Of a DNA stretch of 64,000 nt, positions 45,059 through 54,739 are shown one piece after another. The DNA is from Vulcanisaeta souniana JCM 11219 (GTDB taxonomy: Archaea; Thermoproteota; Thermoprotei; Thermoproteales; Thermocladiaceae): NCBI RefSeq assembly GCF_026000775.1, contig NZ_AP026830.1, positions 891,056-955,055 of the forward strand, written 5' to 3'. How positions within the stretch are numbered: position 1 is the first letter of the stretch; the number at the start of each line of letters is the position of its first letter. The notes under the pieces are model-generated. The model was not told the origin of the DNA, did not search any database, and was given only the letters and a program-made list of their open reading frames with translations. Position numbers and translations under genes: made by a program.

Positions 45059-45673
45059 CTAGGGTATCTCTATATTTGCATGTCTCATTCTTATTTCGTC
45101 CTCCGTCTTCTTAAGTCTATACATTAACTCCGCAATTATAGCGTCAAGGAGAACTATTGCTGTATCCTCAAACAGGGTACCCAGTGGGGCCAGCGGTTCG
45201 TGAAGACCAAGTATTTGCCTAGCGAAGTAATCATCCATCTTGGCCACCTTTGTCCTACCAGGCACTTGTACCACTAAGTCAGCGTAACTAGCCAGCGGCG
45301 AATCTCTATAGCTTGTTATTGCGACTATCATGGCCTTCATTTTCTTGGCGGCCTCCGCAGCCGCCACGACCATAGTTGTTGTGCCACTACCGGATATGGC
45401 GACGACTAAGTCACCCTCGCCGACACTTGGCGTTATTGTTTCACCAAGCACGTAGGATCTGAAACCTAGGTGCATTAGTCTCATGGCGAATGCCCTACCA
45501 ACAAGCCCCGACCTACCTGCACCAACAACAAGAACCTTCTTATCATTCCTATACACATTTATTAATGTATCCACGAACGATTCTATTTCCTTAATATTAA
45601 CTGCATTAAGGGCATTTAGAATAAAATTTCCAATTTCTACATACGCACTCTTAAAATAGTTGAGATCCTCCAT
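45059..45673 (-). CDS. hxlB: 6-phospho-3-hexuloisomerase
   Basis: A 204-residue SIS-domain protein with the HPI features [30 protein letters not shown] and the C-terminal [20 protein letters not shown]. It interconverts hexulose 6-phosphate and fructose 6-phosphate in the ribulose monophosphate pathway, which archaea use to make pentoses. The synthase partner (HPS) is not adjacent. It is convergent with the PhoH-KH gene, the stops only 4 bp apart. Confidence 0.85.
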   Translation of the reverse strand: MEDLNYFKSAYVEIGNFILNALNAVNIKEIESFVDTLINVYRNDKKVLVVGAGRSGLVGRAFAMRLMHLGFRSYVLGETITPSVGEGDLVVAISGSGTTTMVVAAAEAAKKMKAMIVAITSYRDSPLASYADLVVQVPGRTKVAKMDDYFARQILGLHEPLAPLGTLFEDTAIVLLDAIIAELMYRLKKTEDEIRMRHANIEIP

Positions 45674-45832
45674 TTACTGAAAGATTAAACTTAAAGTATT
45701 TAACACTTATCCCGCATGGATACATTAAAAGATGGGTGCGGCGTATACGTATTCCCCAGGTAATACCATGGGCATGAAGGGGGATATGTTTATATAGGAG
45801 CTGGGCTCGTCTTTACACAAAAACGTTCAATA

Positions 45833-46276
45833 TTGGGGAAAATGATCACCCAAACCTTAACAGGGCCAGGGGGCAGGGAGGGGAATGCATTAGTGTATGG
45901 GGTGCACGTATATGGAAATCTATACGGATGCAACAAGGAATTGCTTAAGGATGAACTATACCTAACAAAAATAATTAAGGAGGCTGCTGATGTTGCAGGA
46001 GCACTGGTTGTGTCAACCTTCTACTACAAGTTTGGAATTAATGGCGGAATATCTGTAGTAGCCATAGTCGCTGAGAGCCACATCTCAATCCATACCTGGC
46101 CTGAGCATGAATACGCGACTGTCGATGTATATACCTGTGGTAACCATACAAGGCCTATGGCGGCCTTTGAGTACATAGCCAAGAGCTTAAATGCCAAGAA
46201 GGTTGAGGTCTTTGTGTCAGATCGGTCATACTACTCAAACATTAATGGTGAAACTAGGGGTGATGAAGTGAGTTGA
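45833..46276 (+). CDS. speH: Pyruvoyl-dependent S-adenosylmethionine (or arginine) decarboxylase
   Basis: The 147-residue proenzyme carries the self-cleavage/active site ESHISIHTWPE with the pyruvoyl-forming serine at residue 82, preceded by a glycine-rich YKFGINGGISVVAIVAE strand. It makes decarboxylated AdoMet for polyamine synthesis. Crenarchaeal arginine decarboxylases derive from the same family and look alike, so the substrate is not certain. Start is TTG 45833 or ATG 45842; the GTTTATATAG box (45787-45796) would leave a short leader. Confidence 0.8.
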   Translation: MGKMITQTLTGPGGREGNALVYGVHVYGNLYGCNKELLKDELYLTKIIKEAADVAGALVVSTFYYKFGINGGISVVAIVAESHISIHTWPEHEYATVDVYTCGNHTRPMAAFEYIAKSLNAKKVEVFVSDRSYYSNINGETRGDEVS

Positions 46277-46279
46277 ATA

Positions 46280-48403
46280 CTACCTATTGTCCGTACTTTC
46301 AAAATCATAATTGTTTTTCTCCATTATTAATTCCCTGGGAACAAATAACTGAACTAGCCTAGTGGGTTTAGGTTCACCTTGCCTCATCACCAATGCCTTA
46401 TACCTACCGCTAAGAAGCCAAAGGGCATCATCATTGCTAATACCACTAATGACAGGTAATAGGTGAGAAACATACTGGGAATTCCCCGAAAGCATCACCA
46501 GTGTACCCATGTTTTCCAAAACACTTGGATCAAGCACGTCAACCGGCGGTTGCATCAATACCCACAACGCAACACCGAACTTTCTCAACTCCCTAAGCAT
46601 CTTCTCAACCGGATTACTGACGCCCAACAACTTATACTCACTTGGAAGCCCAAGTACATTATGAGCCTCGTCAATTATAACCAGGTACTTCAATGGACAT
46701 GGTGGATTGCGACATTCCATAACCGCTCTCCTCATTACCGAGAGCAGTATAAGCATCGTTAAGTACCTCAATAGTTCATCATTAATTATTGAGCCCATCA
46801 TGAAAATAACGTCATCATTAAGTAATTGATTAACGTCCAATGGCTTAACCTCGCCATGATCATAGTAATTAAGCAGAAGAGCCAGGGAATTGTACAGGTT
46901 GTAATACGCTTCCTTTAATATAAGGTCATTCGCCAACTTCCTAATTCGACCCACCAAGTCATCAATACCCAAGACCTCACCATTACCCATACCCGCCATC
47001 CTCAATAAAGCACCTTCCGTACCTACAGAAAGTAATGGGTTTGACATTCGTATAGACTCAACCAACGTAGACAGATCACTGGTGATCACTTTTGTTCCTG
47101 CCAAATCAACCACGTTCACCCTCATTAATTTACCCAAGTGCTTAGTATGACCGTGAGGATCAATTATCAGTACCCTAACGGTACCTCCCAATTCCCTCTT
47201 TACCTGGTATGCCATGCTCATTGCCAGGGTTGTCTTACCAGTACCTGTTGGACCCACTATTAACATGTGGGGACTTAGTTTACCAAACACCCAATAAACA
47301 TCATTATTGTTAGTATCCCTACCTATCATAGCCAGTCCATGCTCTTCATTAACCAACGGAAATACAAACGGCGTAAGGAAAACCAGGTCCAGTTCCATTG
47401 ACCAGGCATAATCCCGCCTCACCCCAAGTACCCTGGAAAAAGGCGGTGCTTGTATTCTTCTCCACTTGAATGATGAGTTGAACCTGGCCGTACTAACCAG
47501 GTAAATGGAGTAAATACCTTCTCCTTGCTGAACCCTCCTTATCGCATTTTCAACACCCTTGTAACTGAGGAAGTACTTAACATGCCTAAAGGCAAGGAAG
47601 TTACTATACGCCCTACTGGCAATGCCCTTAATTCGCTCCTGCATTTCCTCACCGGGTAGTATAACCAGCATTACATCTGCACGGGCATTGCTAATTAGAC
47701 CAAAGGCGTTAGCCCTCAACGCAGTCATATCCAATGCCCTGGTCACCCTCGTGTCACTGATAGCCTCGTTATTAAAACCAAACTTGACCACATACCCCCT
47801 CTTCGGAAGATCCATTATAGAGTAAAAACCATAGAATATTAGAAAAACCAGCAACGCATACGCGGATGCAATGATTAGGATAGGCATTGGTATTAAAAGC
47901 AGTGGAAACCTAGCCATTGACCTATGCCTCACGTTAAGTCTCATAGCCCTAGCCAACTCAAAACCGCTTATTCTCCTGACCTCAACACCTAACCTGGTGA
48001 GTTCAGTTATGAAACCACGGTAAGATCCCTCCTCGATCCCAATAACGTAGCTTCCACCTGATGCCATTACCATGATTGCGCGGTATTTAGCTGATAATTT
48101 AATGAATGCCCGCGCTTTCGCCAACGCATCATCAAACGAAGAATCAAGCGTATATGGAACACTGAGCACCCGCAACCCAATTATTCTCCTACCATCAATA
48201 GTAACTCTAGCCAGGTCTATCTTAGCGAACCTCACTGGGTCGCCATTATTAATGAACAATCTAACCTGCTCCCTAAGGCTAATCAAATCCTTGATTAGTA
48301 TCAACGGCACTAATACATTCACCGCAATTAGGTACACCCTATGATCAAGCACGTAGGCAAGCAACGCCAAAACAATTGATATTAACAACCTAGTCCTCAC
48401 CAA
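46280..48403 (-). CDS. Membrane-anchored HerA/VirB4-type ATPase (CedB/TedB-like)
   Basis: A 707-residue protein with two spans near the N-terminus (about 5-40), two more at about 165-197, and a HerA/VirB4 motor: Walker A GPTGTGKT at 384-391, IIDPHGHTKHLG after it, Walker B YLVIIDEAHN at 573-582 and the arginine-rich LRKFGVALWVLMQPP stretch. Membrane-anchored motors of this layout drive DNA import in the crenarchaeal Ced/Ted systems. It overlaps the preceding ATPase gene by 14 bp, so the two are co-translated. The identity as a Ced/Ted motor is an inference. Confidence 0.7.
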   Translation of the reverse strand: MVRTRLLISIVLALLAYVLDHRVYLIAVNVLVPLILIKDLISLREQVRLFINNGDPVRFAKIDLARVTIDGRRIIGLRVLSVPYTLDSSFDDALAKARAFIKLSAKYRAIMVMASGGSYVIGIEEGSYRGFITELTRLGVEVRRISGFELARAMRLNVRHRSMARFPLLLIPMPILIIASAYALLVFLIFYGFYSIMDLPKRGYVVKFGFNNEAISDTRVTRALDMTALRANAFGLISNARADVMLVILPGEEMQERIKGIASRAYSNFLAFRHVKYFLSYKGVENAIRRVQQGEGIYSIYLVSTARFNSSFKWRRIQAPPFSRVLGVRRDYAWSMELDLVFLTPFVFPLVNEEHGLAMIGRDTNNNDVYWVFGKLSPHMLIVGPTGTGKTTLAMSMAYQVKRELGGTVRVLIIDPHGHTKHLGKLMRVNVVDLAGTKVITSDLSTLVESIRMSNPLLSVGTEGALLRMAGMGNGEVLGIDDLVGRIRKLANDLILKEAYYNLYNSLALLLNYYDHGEVKPLDVNQLLNDDVIFMMGSIINDELLRYLTMLILLSVMRRAVMECRNPPCPLKYLVIIDEAHNVLGLPSEYKLLGVSNPVEKMLRELRKFGVALWVLMQPPVDVLDPSVLENMGTLVMLSGNSQYVSHLLPVISGISNDDALWLLSGRYKALVMRQGEPKPTRLVQLFVPRELIMEKNNYDFESTDNR

Positions 48404-50111
48404 TCACCACCCTCGAAAGTAATCTGTAATACTCGGGATCCTTCCTAGCCGCCAATTGAATAATGGACCTAACATCATAACCCAACCTCCCACCAAGTTC
48501 AATAACCTGGGGAACCAATATGGGGTTTAGTGAACGCCCAAACCTCCTAATCATGTTGCTGACGTAATCCTGATCATCAACCTTCTCAAGCAGCCTCCTA
48601 TAAATCACGTCCGAACTAACCAAGTAATTAGCCCCTGGATTATCCATTATGTACACCTTAACAGTGATGTCATTACCATGGTAGTAGAACTCAAGGGGCT
48701 TCAACCTAATTATTTCCTCCTTATCAATACCAAGTAAATCCGCGGCCTCAACCGCCGACTTACCATTAAGCTTAAAGACCACGTAATGACCAACTATATC
48801 AAGCACATTCCGCTTGACATCAAGTGGGTTCTGGGTAACGAGAATAAGCGTGGTACCGTCATGCCTACCCTCCCTAATCAACCTCTCAATAATCGATTCA
48901 CCAATCACATACCTATTTAAGATCCTATGGGCCTCGTCAATTACGATAAAAGAGTTACTGAACATGCTGCTAAACACCTCAAGGAATGTCAACGTGAATA
49001 CTACCGCGGCGACTTGGGACACGAAATAAAGCGGTGCCATGTTTATAACCAACAACCTGGACCGAACAGCACTAGTACTCAACGCATTCCTCATTAGCGC
49101 GGCTATCATAACCTTCCTCAATCTACGCCTCACCGCAGAAATAGCATTCAGGTAATCATTCCTCCTAAACTCCTGCTCGAGATCATTCAACGCCATGTAC
49201 AAGTCCTTCAAGGTATTCCTATCACCAACTCTCTCAAGGGCCTTATCTAAAATCTCCAACTGAATGAATGAGAAACCGCCATTATCATTCTCACCATATA
49301 GGAGGGCGGCTGCTTGAATAGCCATTGAGAGAAGCTCGCTGGCTCTATGTCTCGATAACGTTAATGGGTTAACCGCAATGTCTATGCCAGGTATTGCTAT
49401 GTACCCGCGTCCCGTTAAAAATAATGAGTATTCTCCCGTTGGGTCAAAGATTATGATTCTATTGAATATATTTTTCTGAAGCGCATTAATTATTAGCGAT
49501 TTCACGAGCGTGGTTTTTCCCGACCCCGTGGCACCAAGTACCACTAAGTGTCTCGTGAGGTCTATGTCTATTGGGTAATAAATGGTCATGAACGTACTGC
49601 CTGGTCTTGGTGATGGCTTAAGTACCAGGTTTACGTTATCCCTGAGTTGCGGTAGGAACGCCTTATTATTGCATGAGAATAGGTCGGTTTTCCCGTGGGT
49701 ACTTCCTCTTAGGAATAATGAGTACTTTACTTGGTCATTGCTTAATCTGCATATTGTTATTATGCTGGGTGTTGAGCCTTGGCTCTCCAGTATCGCCTTA
49801 CCTGGTTTAACCTCCGAGAAGTTGGTTATTGCATTATCTATAATGCCCAGCGTTATTCCTGATGGTAGTGGTTCCACATAATCAACCCATCTACTGAGTA
49901 ATTGTCTCATTCTATCTCTATGTACATTTGTGAATAACGGAATATGCGTTGGTGTGTGTAGTATTATGAGCCCCACTTCATCCCTTATCACGGTAATCCT
50001 CAAGCCACTAAGTACCTGGACCAAGTCCAAGGCGTTAAATTCCTTCTTTACGCGGAGTCCAAGGATTAATCTATTACTTATCTTCAGTAAGTTCGAGCTC
50101 AAGCTCGACAT
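48390..50111 (-). CDS. HerA-like DNA-translocating ATPase
   Basis: A 573-residue soluble motor. Residues 1-180 form a divergent N-terminal domain; the core has Walker A GATGSGKT (193-200), IIIFDPTGEYSLFL, Walker B SFIVIDEAHRIL, an Arg-finger-like IIERLIREGRHDGTTLILVTQNP and a C-terminal helical tail. It resembles HerA more than FtsK. No NurA nuclease gene is nearby, unlike canonical herA loci. It heads, or is second in, an operon with the membrane-anchored ATPase gene. Confidence 0.72.
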   Translation of the reverse strand: MSSLSSNLLKISNRLILGLRVKKEFNALDLVQVLSGLRITVIRDEVGLIILHTPTHIPLFTNVHRDRMRQLLSRWVDYVEPLPSGITLGIIDNAITNFSEVKPGKAILESQGSTPSIITICRLSNDQVKYSLFLRGSTHGKTDLFSCNNKAFLPQLRDNVNLVLKPSPRPGSTFMTIYYPIDIDLTRHLVVLGATGSGKTTLVKSLIINALQKNIFNRIIIFDPTGEYSLFLTGRGYIAIPGIDIAVNPLTLSRHRASELLSMAIQAAALLYGENDNGGFSFIQLEILDKALERVGDRNTLKDLYMALNDLEQEFRRNDYLNAISAVRRRLRKVMIAALMRNALSTSAVRSRLLVINMAPLYFVSQVAAVVFTLTFLEVFSSMFSNSFIVIDEAHRILNRYVIGESIIERLIREGRHDGTTLILVTQNPLDVKRNVLDIVGHYVVFKLNGKSAVEAADLLGIDKEEIIRLKPLEFYYHGNDITVKVYIMDNPGANYLVSSDVIYRRLLEKVDDQDYVSNMIRRFGRSLNPILVPQVIELGGRLGYDVRSIIQLAARKDPEYYRLLSRVVIGED

Positions 50112-50229
50112 TGATAATCACCTCTTCAGGATCTTGACTCAACGGTTTAGTATTAGTGATCGCGGTATTTCCTTTATTGTCCTTGTTAATACCTATTAGT
50201 AATAGCCATGTTAAGATCCTTGAACCCAT
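50074..50229 (-). CDS. Small protein overlapping the HerA-like gene start
   Basis: An ATG at 50229 opens a 51-residue frame with a short hydrophobic segment (ILTWLLLIGI) and an acidic tail (DPEEVIINVELELELTEDK). It overlaps the start of the HerA-like gene (50111) by 38 bp. CTAAAATAATT about 30 nt upstream is a fair TATA box. It may be a leader gene of the operon or a small membrane partner, but a chance frame is possible. Confidence 0.38.
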   Translation of the reverse strand: MGSRILTWLLLIGINKDNKGNTAITNTKPLSQDPEEVIINVELELELTEDK

Positions 50230-50398
50230 GAAGTATTATTCAATCACCAATTATTTTAGTAAACTGTCCGTAATTTTGCCGATGCGCTAGGTTAGGTGTT
50301 TTTCAATGCCCTTGATTATTCTACACTGCGCATTCCACGTATTGTTTAAATTGTGCTTTGCCACAGTGGTACGACTTATCTCTGGTATTTTTGGTTAA

Positions 50399-50917
50399 TT
50401 AACGTAATAGTGAACGTAACCTTGCCATACATTTTTGGCAGTATCCTGGTCCTTTTCTGTCTGTGTCCTCTATTGTGTTGCTGAAGTACATGACGCACCT
50501 GGGGTCTGTGCAGTGGTCTAGCCCGAAGGTGTGCCCTAGCTCGTGGAGTACCTCCTTAAGTATTCTTGCGATGTGAAGTGATTGTTCTCCATGTAGTCTC
50601 TTCGTGAACACCAAGGCTAGTGCCCCACCTATCTTTGTAACACCGAATACGAAATTGAGTCCTTCCACGTAACCGTCATCATTTATCACAAGCACTATCC
50701 TGTCAAAGCCTTCATAACCCCTTACCCTGGGCTCGAGGTAATTGAGTAATGCATCAGCCCTTATCTGGCCCCTCCTTACGTCCCTGAATTGCGACTTTAA
50801 TCCCTCGAAGTCCGTATTCCGCGTCTCAACTTGGACTAGATTATCTAGGTAATGCTCGACTTGCGTAGGGAAGTCGCCCGGAAGCTCAACCTCTGTTAAT
50901 ATGAGGATCTTTTTCAT
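50399..50917 (-). CDS. amzA: Archaemetzincin (peptidase family M54)
   Basis: A 172-residue zinc protease with the full metzincin motif HELGHTFGLDH (residues 125-135) followed directly by the family-specific C136-x4-C141-x-M143 and the late CQKC pair (160, 163) that binds a second zinc. Archaemetzincins are found in most archaea; natural substrates are not known. It is a soluble, monocistronic gene. Confidence 0.92.
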   Translation of the reverse strand: MKKILILTEVELPGDFPTQVEHYLDNLVQVETRNTDFEGLKSQFRDVRRGQIRADALLNYLEPRVRGYEGFDRIVLVINDDGYVEGLNFVFGVTKIGGALALVFTKRLHGEQSLHIARILKEVLHELGHTFGLDHCTDPRCVMYFSNTIEDTDRKGPGYCQKCMARLRSLLR

Positions 50918-51045
50918 GGTTAAGTTACTTGTTATGTATTAATGCTTTAATGCCTAACCTCAGGATCAGTGGGGACGCAGGTTTGCCATTTCATTATCCG
51001 TCACGCTGGTGCTACATTGCTGGCAAGTGATTACCGGGATCTCCT

Positions 51046-51807
51046 TTAAGTATTTGATTCGAAGTTTATTCCGGCTTTTTTCATGGCCTTCAGCCCCTCA
51101 CGTACAACATCCCCCACCACTATTACCGAAGGGTTTTCCACATTGATCTGCCCCGTGGTTAATTTACTAACTGTTGTTATCATGACCTTGCTATCCTCCA
51201 TGTATGCCCTCGTTATTATCGCCACATAGGTGCCAGGGTCGATGCCTCCCTCAATCAATTCCCTAGCTATTTCATTTATTCTTGATGCACCCATCAGTAT
51301 TATGATTGTGTTAACTGCCTTAGCTAATTCTCTGAAGTTTACGAATGCCCTGCCCTTCCTGGGGTCCTCCATACCCGTCACTATGGCTACTGAACTGGAA
51401 ATACCGCGTAGTACGGGTGGTATTAGGTAAGTCTCCGGCGCGGCTATGGCTGATGTTACGCCGGGTATTACCTCACAGGGTATACCGACGCTTAGCACTG
51501 CGATGCACTCCTCGAAACCTCGGCCAAAGAGGAATGCATCCCCACCATGGAGCCTAAGCACTAACCTACCATTGCTTGCCTCGCGTATCATGATCCTTAT
51601 TATCTCGTCCTCCTCCATCGCATGCTTTCCCGGTTCCTTACCTGCGTATATTAATTCCGTACCTGGCCGTGCATACCTCAAGGCAGACTTGGGTATTAAC
51701 CTATCATAAATTATGACATCAGCACTTCCTATTACCTCAATGCACTTCAGTGTTAGTAATCCCTCATCTCCAGGTCCGCCTCCAGCTATCACAACTTTAC
51801 CAACCAT
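51046..51807 (-). CDS. cobA: Uroporphyrinogen-III C-methyltransferase (SUMT)
   Basis: A protein of about 253 residues with the SUMT motifs VIAGGGPGDEGLLTLKCIE, YDRLIPKSALRYARP, LRLHGGDAFLFGRGFEE and VIPGVTSAIAAPE. It transfers two methyl groups from AdoMet to uroporphyrinogen III, giving precorrin-2 for siroheme, heme d1-type or cobamide synthesis. The frame is open to 51894, but the family start is the ATG at 51807; the extension would overlap the divergent QueD-like gene. Confidence 0.88.
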   Translation of the reverse strand: MVGKVVIAGGGPGDEGLLTLKCIEVIGSADVIIYDRLIPKSALRYARPGTELIYAGKEPGKHAMEEDEIIRIMIREASNGRLVLRLHGGDAFLFGRGFEECIAVLSVGIPCEVIPGVTSAIAAPETYLIPPVLRGISSSVAIVTGMEDPRKGRAFVNFRELAKAVNTIIILMGASRINEIARELIEGGIDPGTYVAIITRAYMEDSKVMITTVSKLTTGQINVENPSVIVVGDVVREGLKAMKKAGINFESNT

Positions 51808-51859
51808 TCCAAACCTCTTTGGGGAAAATGTATTTTTAGGTATATTATCCCTAAGTGCT

Positions 51860-52282
51860 GTGGTTGAGAATACCTGCCTGTCAATGAGGTTCATGTTCTC
51901 TGGTGCGCATAGGGTTAGGTTTAGTGGCGTTTATGGTAATGTGCATGGGCATAATTACGATGTGACCATAAGGCTGTGTGTTGATGGAAGGAGTATGCTC
52001 GTGATTGATATTGATAGGGTTAGGCAGGAGGTTCAGGGCATAATTAATTCCTTCGAGGGAAAGTACATAAAGTCCAGCAAGGAGGAGTTACAGGGCTTGG
52101 CACCCGGTGAATTCGTTGAGATCCCCTGTATGCCTGAGGGCGCCACTGGGGAGTGCGTTGCTTGGTACTTCATGGATAGGATCCTTGAGATACTAAGGCG
52201 TATGGGTATTAATGAGACCACTGAGACCCAGGTTATTGTGTGCGACTCGCCTATAAATTGCTTTGAGGCTAGATCCTCTTGA
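51860..52282 (+). CDS. 6-pyruvoyl-tetrahydropterin synthase/QueD-like enzyme
   Basis: A protein of about 140 residues with the zinc-binding histidines of the T-fold family: FSGAHRV and VHGHNYDV. The region between the metal site and GATGECVAWYF carries the catalytic Cys/Glu variation typical of archaeal PTPS-III/QueD proteins, which make 6-carboxy- or 6-hydroxymethyl-pterin. The frame is open to 51713, but GTG 51860 with the GTATTTTTAGG box (51829-51839) fits a leaderless start divergent from cobA. Confidence 0.75.
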   Translation: MVENTCLSMRFMFSGAHRVRFSGVYGNVHGHNYDVTIRLCVDGRSMLVIDIDRVRQEVQGIINSFEGKYIKSSKEELQGLAPGEFVEIPCMPEGATGECVAWYFMDRILEILRRMGINETTETQVIVCDSPINCFEARSS

Positions 52283-53594
52283 TGGCATGCGATAGGCTCT
52301 CGCTGGTTAATTCCTGGATCCTTATTGTATCTATGTTGTCCTCAATAATGCCGTTTTCACCACCGACCAATAGCGCCTTGACGGACTTGAATACGGCCTT
52401 TGCCTTGTTGAATACTGATGGATCTATGTTGTCGTCTTCACCATCGGTTATTACGACCAGCTTGTACTCCCTTAGTGACGGCTTGTTCACTGCATCCTGG
52501 ATCGCCACACCCACTGCGTTTGTTATGTCAGTACCACCCAATGGTATTAATGAGAGTAACATCCGTACTATATCCTTCTTGTTGGTTAGTATTGGGTATG
52601 CCTGTTGATCGAAGAATCTGACGGCTAGACTACCACCCTTCATGGCCAGTATTACGGCCAGGGCCGTGGCCCAGGTAATCTTACTAATGGCGCCCACTTC
52701 AAATATGTTTATGTTAACTGTGTAGAACATGGAACCGCTCTTGTCAATGAGCATGTATATCTTGGGTTTCTTAATGGCTCTTCTCTCCCTAACCAGTACG
52801 TTGCCCACGGATAGCTTGTATGCAAAGATTGGTTTGGCGAATTTCATGAGCATCCTCTCGCTTGGTATCATGTCCCTGAGTTCCGAGGCTCTCGTCATCC
52901 GCTTAACGCCGCCAACGGTACCAACGCGTTCCGCATCTATGTCCTCAACAACATCCACAGTATATCTGGTATCCACGATTAGCCTAATCAGTGAGTTGAG
53001 CATGGAAATGAGCCTAAGCCTGTATGGGTCTATGTCGGTGCTTAGCAGTATGTCGGCTATTTCATGGCCTACGGAGTCTCCGAAGAGTGCCCTAACCTTA
53101 TTAACTGTCTCACTGACCTTCTTCATGTTGCCAACGTAGAAGTTAATTAGTGAACGAACCTCCCGCTCAAGGTTCATCCTATTCTCCCTTGATGAGCTGT
53201 TGTTTTGATCCATGGCTGACTCAACCATTTGCCTAAAGGCTTCGTTTCTATCCATCTTACTCAGGATACTGTTGTAAACCTTGAGTAGCTTGAGTGCCAT
53301 GACCCTTGAGAGCCTGCCGTTTAGCTTCGTTATCCTGGAAACATCGCTATAGGCTTCGCTCCTTATGTACGTGGATACCACGAACCTCCATAGTGACGTT
53401 TCCATATCCTCATTCCCAATGGGCATCCTTAGTATTGGTTGCCTGTAGTGTACGTAAAATGAGTCCGCTAGCACTCCCTGCTTCATCTTATCTATGTAAC
53501 CTATTGAGTGTTTACGGGCCTCAATAAGGACCTCCCTAATCCTATATCTCGTTAGTGATTCCTCGTAATCAACATTAGCTAGAATACCTGGCAC
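52269..53594 (-). CDS. VWA-domain protein (CoxE/MoxR-partner type)
   Basis: The 441-residue protein has a helical N-terminal region (1-270) and a VWA domain with an intact MIDAS site: DKSGSM at 284-289, the Thr of GGTDITNA and the Asp of TDGEDD. Such proteins usually work with a MoxR AAA ATPase to insert cofactors or remodel complexes, but no MoxR gene is adjacent here. It overlaps the 3' end of the QueD-like gene by 14 bp. Confidence 0.75.
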   Translation of the reverse strand: MPGILANVDYEESLTRYRIREVLIEARKHSIGYIDKMKQGVLADSFYVHYRQPILRMPIGNEDMETSLWRFVVSTYIRSEAYSDVSRITKLNGRLSRVMALKLLKVYNSILSKMDRNEAFRQMVESAMDQNNSSSRENRMNLEREVRSLINFYVGNMKKVSETVNKVRALFGDSVGHEIADILLSTDIDPYRLRLISMLNSLIRLIVDTRYTVDVVEDIDAERVGTVGGVKRMTRASELRDMIPSERMLMKFAKPIFAYKLSVGNVLVRERRAIKKPKIYMLIDKSGSMFYTVNINIFEVGAISKITWATALAVILAMKGGSLAVRFFDQQAYPILTNKKDIVRMLLSLIPLGGTDITNAVGVAIQDAVNKPSLREYKLVVITDGEDDNIDPSVFNKAKAVFKSVKALLVGGENGIIEDNIDTIRIQELTSESLSHAIKRI

Positions 53595-53655
53595 TACTCA
53601 TAGTTTAGTTAAGGCTGTTAATAAAACTTATTTGTTAATTTACTAAATATATTAC

Positions 53656-54729
53656 CTATATATTGTGTAAATTCAGTAGTAATTGTTCAAGTATTCCCCG
53701 CACTACATTGAACGCTCTTTCATAACCCATGTCAAGCATTAAGTACGCTGATTTGCCAAGCATCACCAAGGTATATATCGAGGAGTACCAATTCAATAAC
53801 TTAATCCCCCTCGTCAATATCTGAATACCCAGCGGTTTACTACCTCTATGCAGGGCCTTGGCTATGATGACCACGTCATCAGCCCGATAGGTAATCCTCG
53901 ATGAAGATAAATCCCTGAATACTGTGCTTAGTTCCCTCTTCGTTAACCCTATGGAGAGATAGGACCAATTAATGGAAAACCCGGTCTCTAGCCGTGGCAT
54001 TAATGGCAATGAATCAATGATGCCCAGGTCTCTCAACGCCAGCAGTTTACCCATCATGATTAATTGATGATCCCTATTAATAGTATACTCAATGCCGCTC
54101 AACGGGTCCCTAGTGATAAATCCTCTGCCAATCATCCAATCACCCCCGTTGGTACCACTTACTATGGGCTTTATCACCCCATAATCAGTGGTTATACACG
54201 TCTCAATACCCTGTGTCCTACTGACGGGTAATGACTTAAGTACGTCATCATCTAAGGCCATTAACAAACCGGGGCTGGTATGCCCACCCATGTCTGTTAT
54301 TAATAGTAATGATTCCGTGTTCTTACCAATGTCATTCCCATTAATTATGTAGTTACCCTGCTGCAGCGTAATCCTGTAAACACTCCCACAATCACCTGAT
54401 TCCCTTGGTACTGCCTCAGAGCCAACTATTACCCTATCATAATGGTACTTGGTGCCTTGATCGTTAAGTACTACGTCGTTTTTATCAATGACTACCGACT
54501 GGAGCCTTGCATTTACAATTCTTATCCCAAGTAAGTCCTCTAGGTATTTCCTGGTAAATAATTTTGTGGTTTCCTCATTCACGATACCCAGTAATGCATG
54601 TGGCACTAGGTCCATAATCTTAACATCATCCTGTGTCTCCGTGTATATGGTGACATCATGCCCATCCCTAGCCAGGTACTGCGCGTATATGGCTGTTCCT
54701 GGATTTAATCCAACAATCGCTAACCTCAT
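53656..54729 (-). CDS. Putative FAD/NAD-binding oxidoreductase
   Basis: A protein of about 357 residues that begins with a Rossmann strand and a slightly unusual glycine motif (RLAIVGLNPGTAIYAQYLARDG) and a beta strand ending VTIYTE, as in FAD-dependent oxidoreductases. A second segment YDRVIVGSEAVP fits the usual middle strand. No reaction can be named; geranylgeranyl reductase-like or lycopene cyclase-like proteins are possible relatives. The ATG at 54729 is 28 nt from the CGCTTAAATTA box (minus strand). Confidence 0.55.
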   Translation of the reverse strand: MRLAIVGLNPGTAIYAQYLARDGHDVTIYTETQDDVKIMDLVPHALLGIVNEETTKLFTRKYLEDLLGIRIVNARLQSVVIDKNDVVLNDQGTKYHYDRVIVGSEAVPRESGDCGSVYRITLQQGNYIINGNDIGKNTESLLLITDMGGHTSPGLLMALDDDVLKSLPVSRTQGIETCITTDYGVIKPIVSGTNGGDWMIGRGFITRDPLSGIEYTINRDHQLIMMGKLLALRDLGIIDSLPLMPRLETGFSINWSYLSIGLTKRELSTVFRDLSSSRITYRADDVVIIAKALHRGSKPLGIQILTRGIKLLNWYSSIYTLVMLGKSAYLMLDMGYERAFNVVRGILEQLLLNLHNI

Positions 54730-54739
54730 TAAATAATGC

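Noticed and set aside
45733-45786. 17-codon upstream reading frame before the decarboxylase gene
   Set aside because: It ends within the TATA box of the downstream gene and has no conserved features; a leader peptide cannot be supported.
51713-51894. Long 5' overlaps between cobA and the QueD-like gene
   Set aside because: The extensions have no family similarity; the conserved starts and TATA spacing put the genes back to back from 51807 and 51860.
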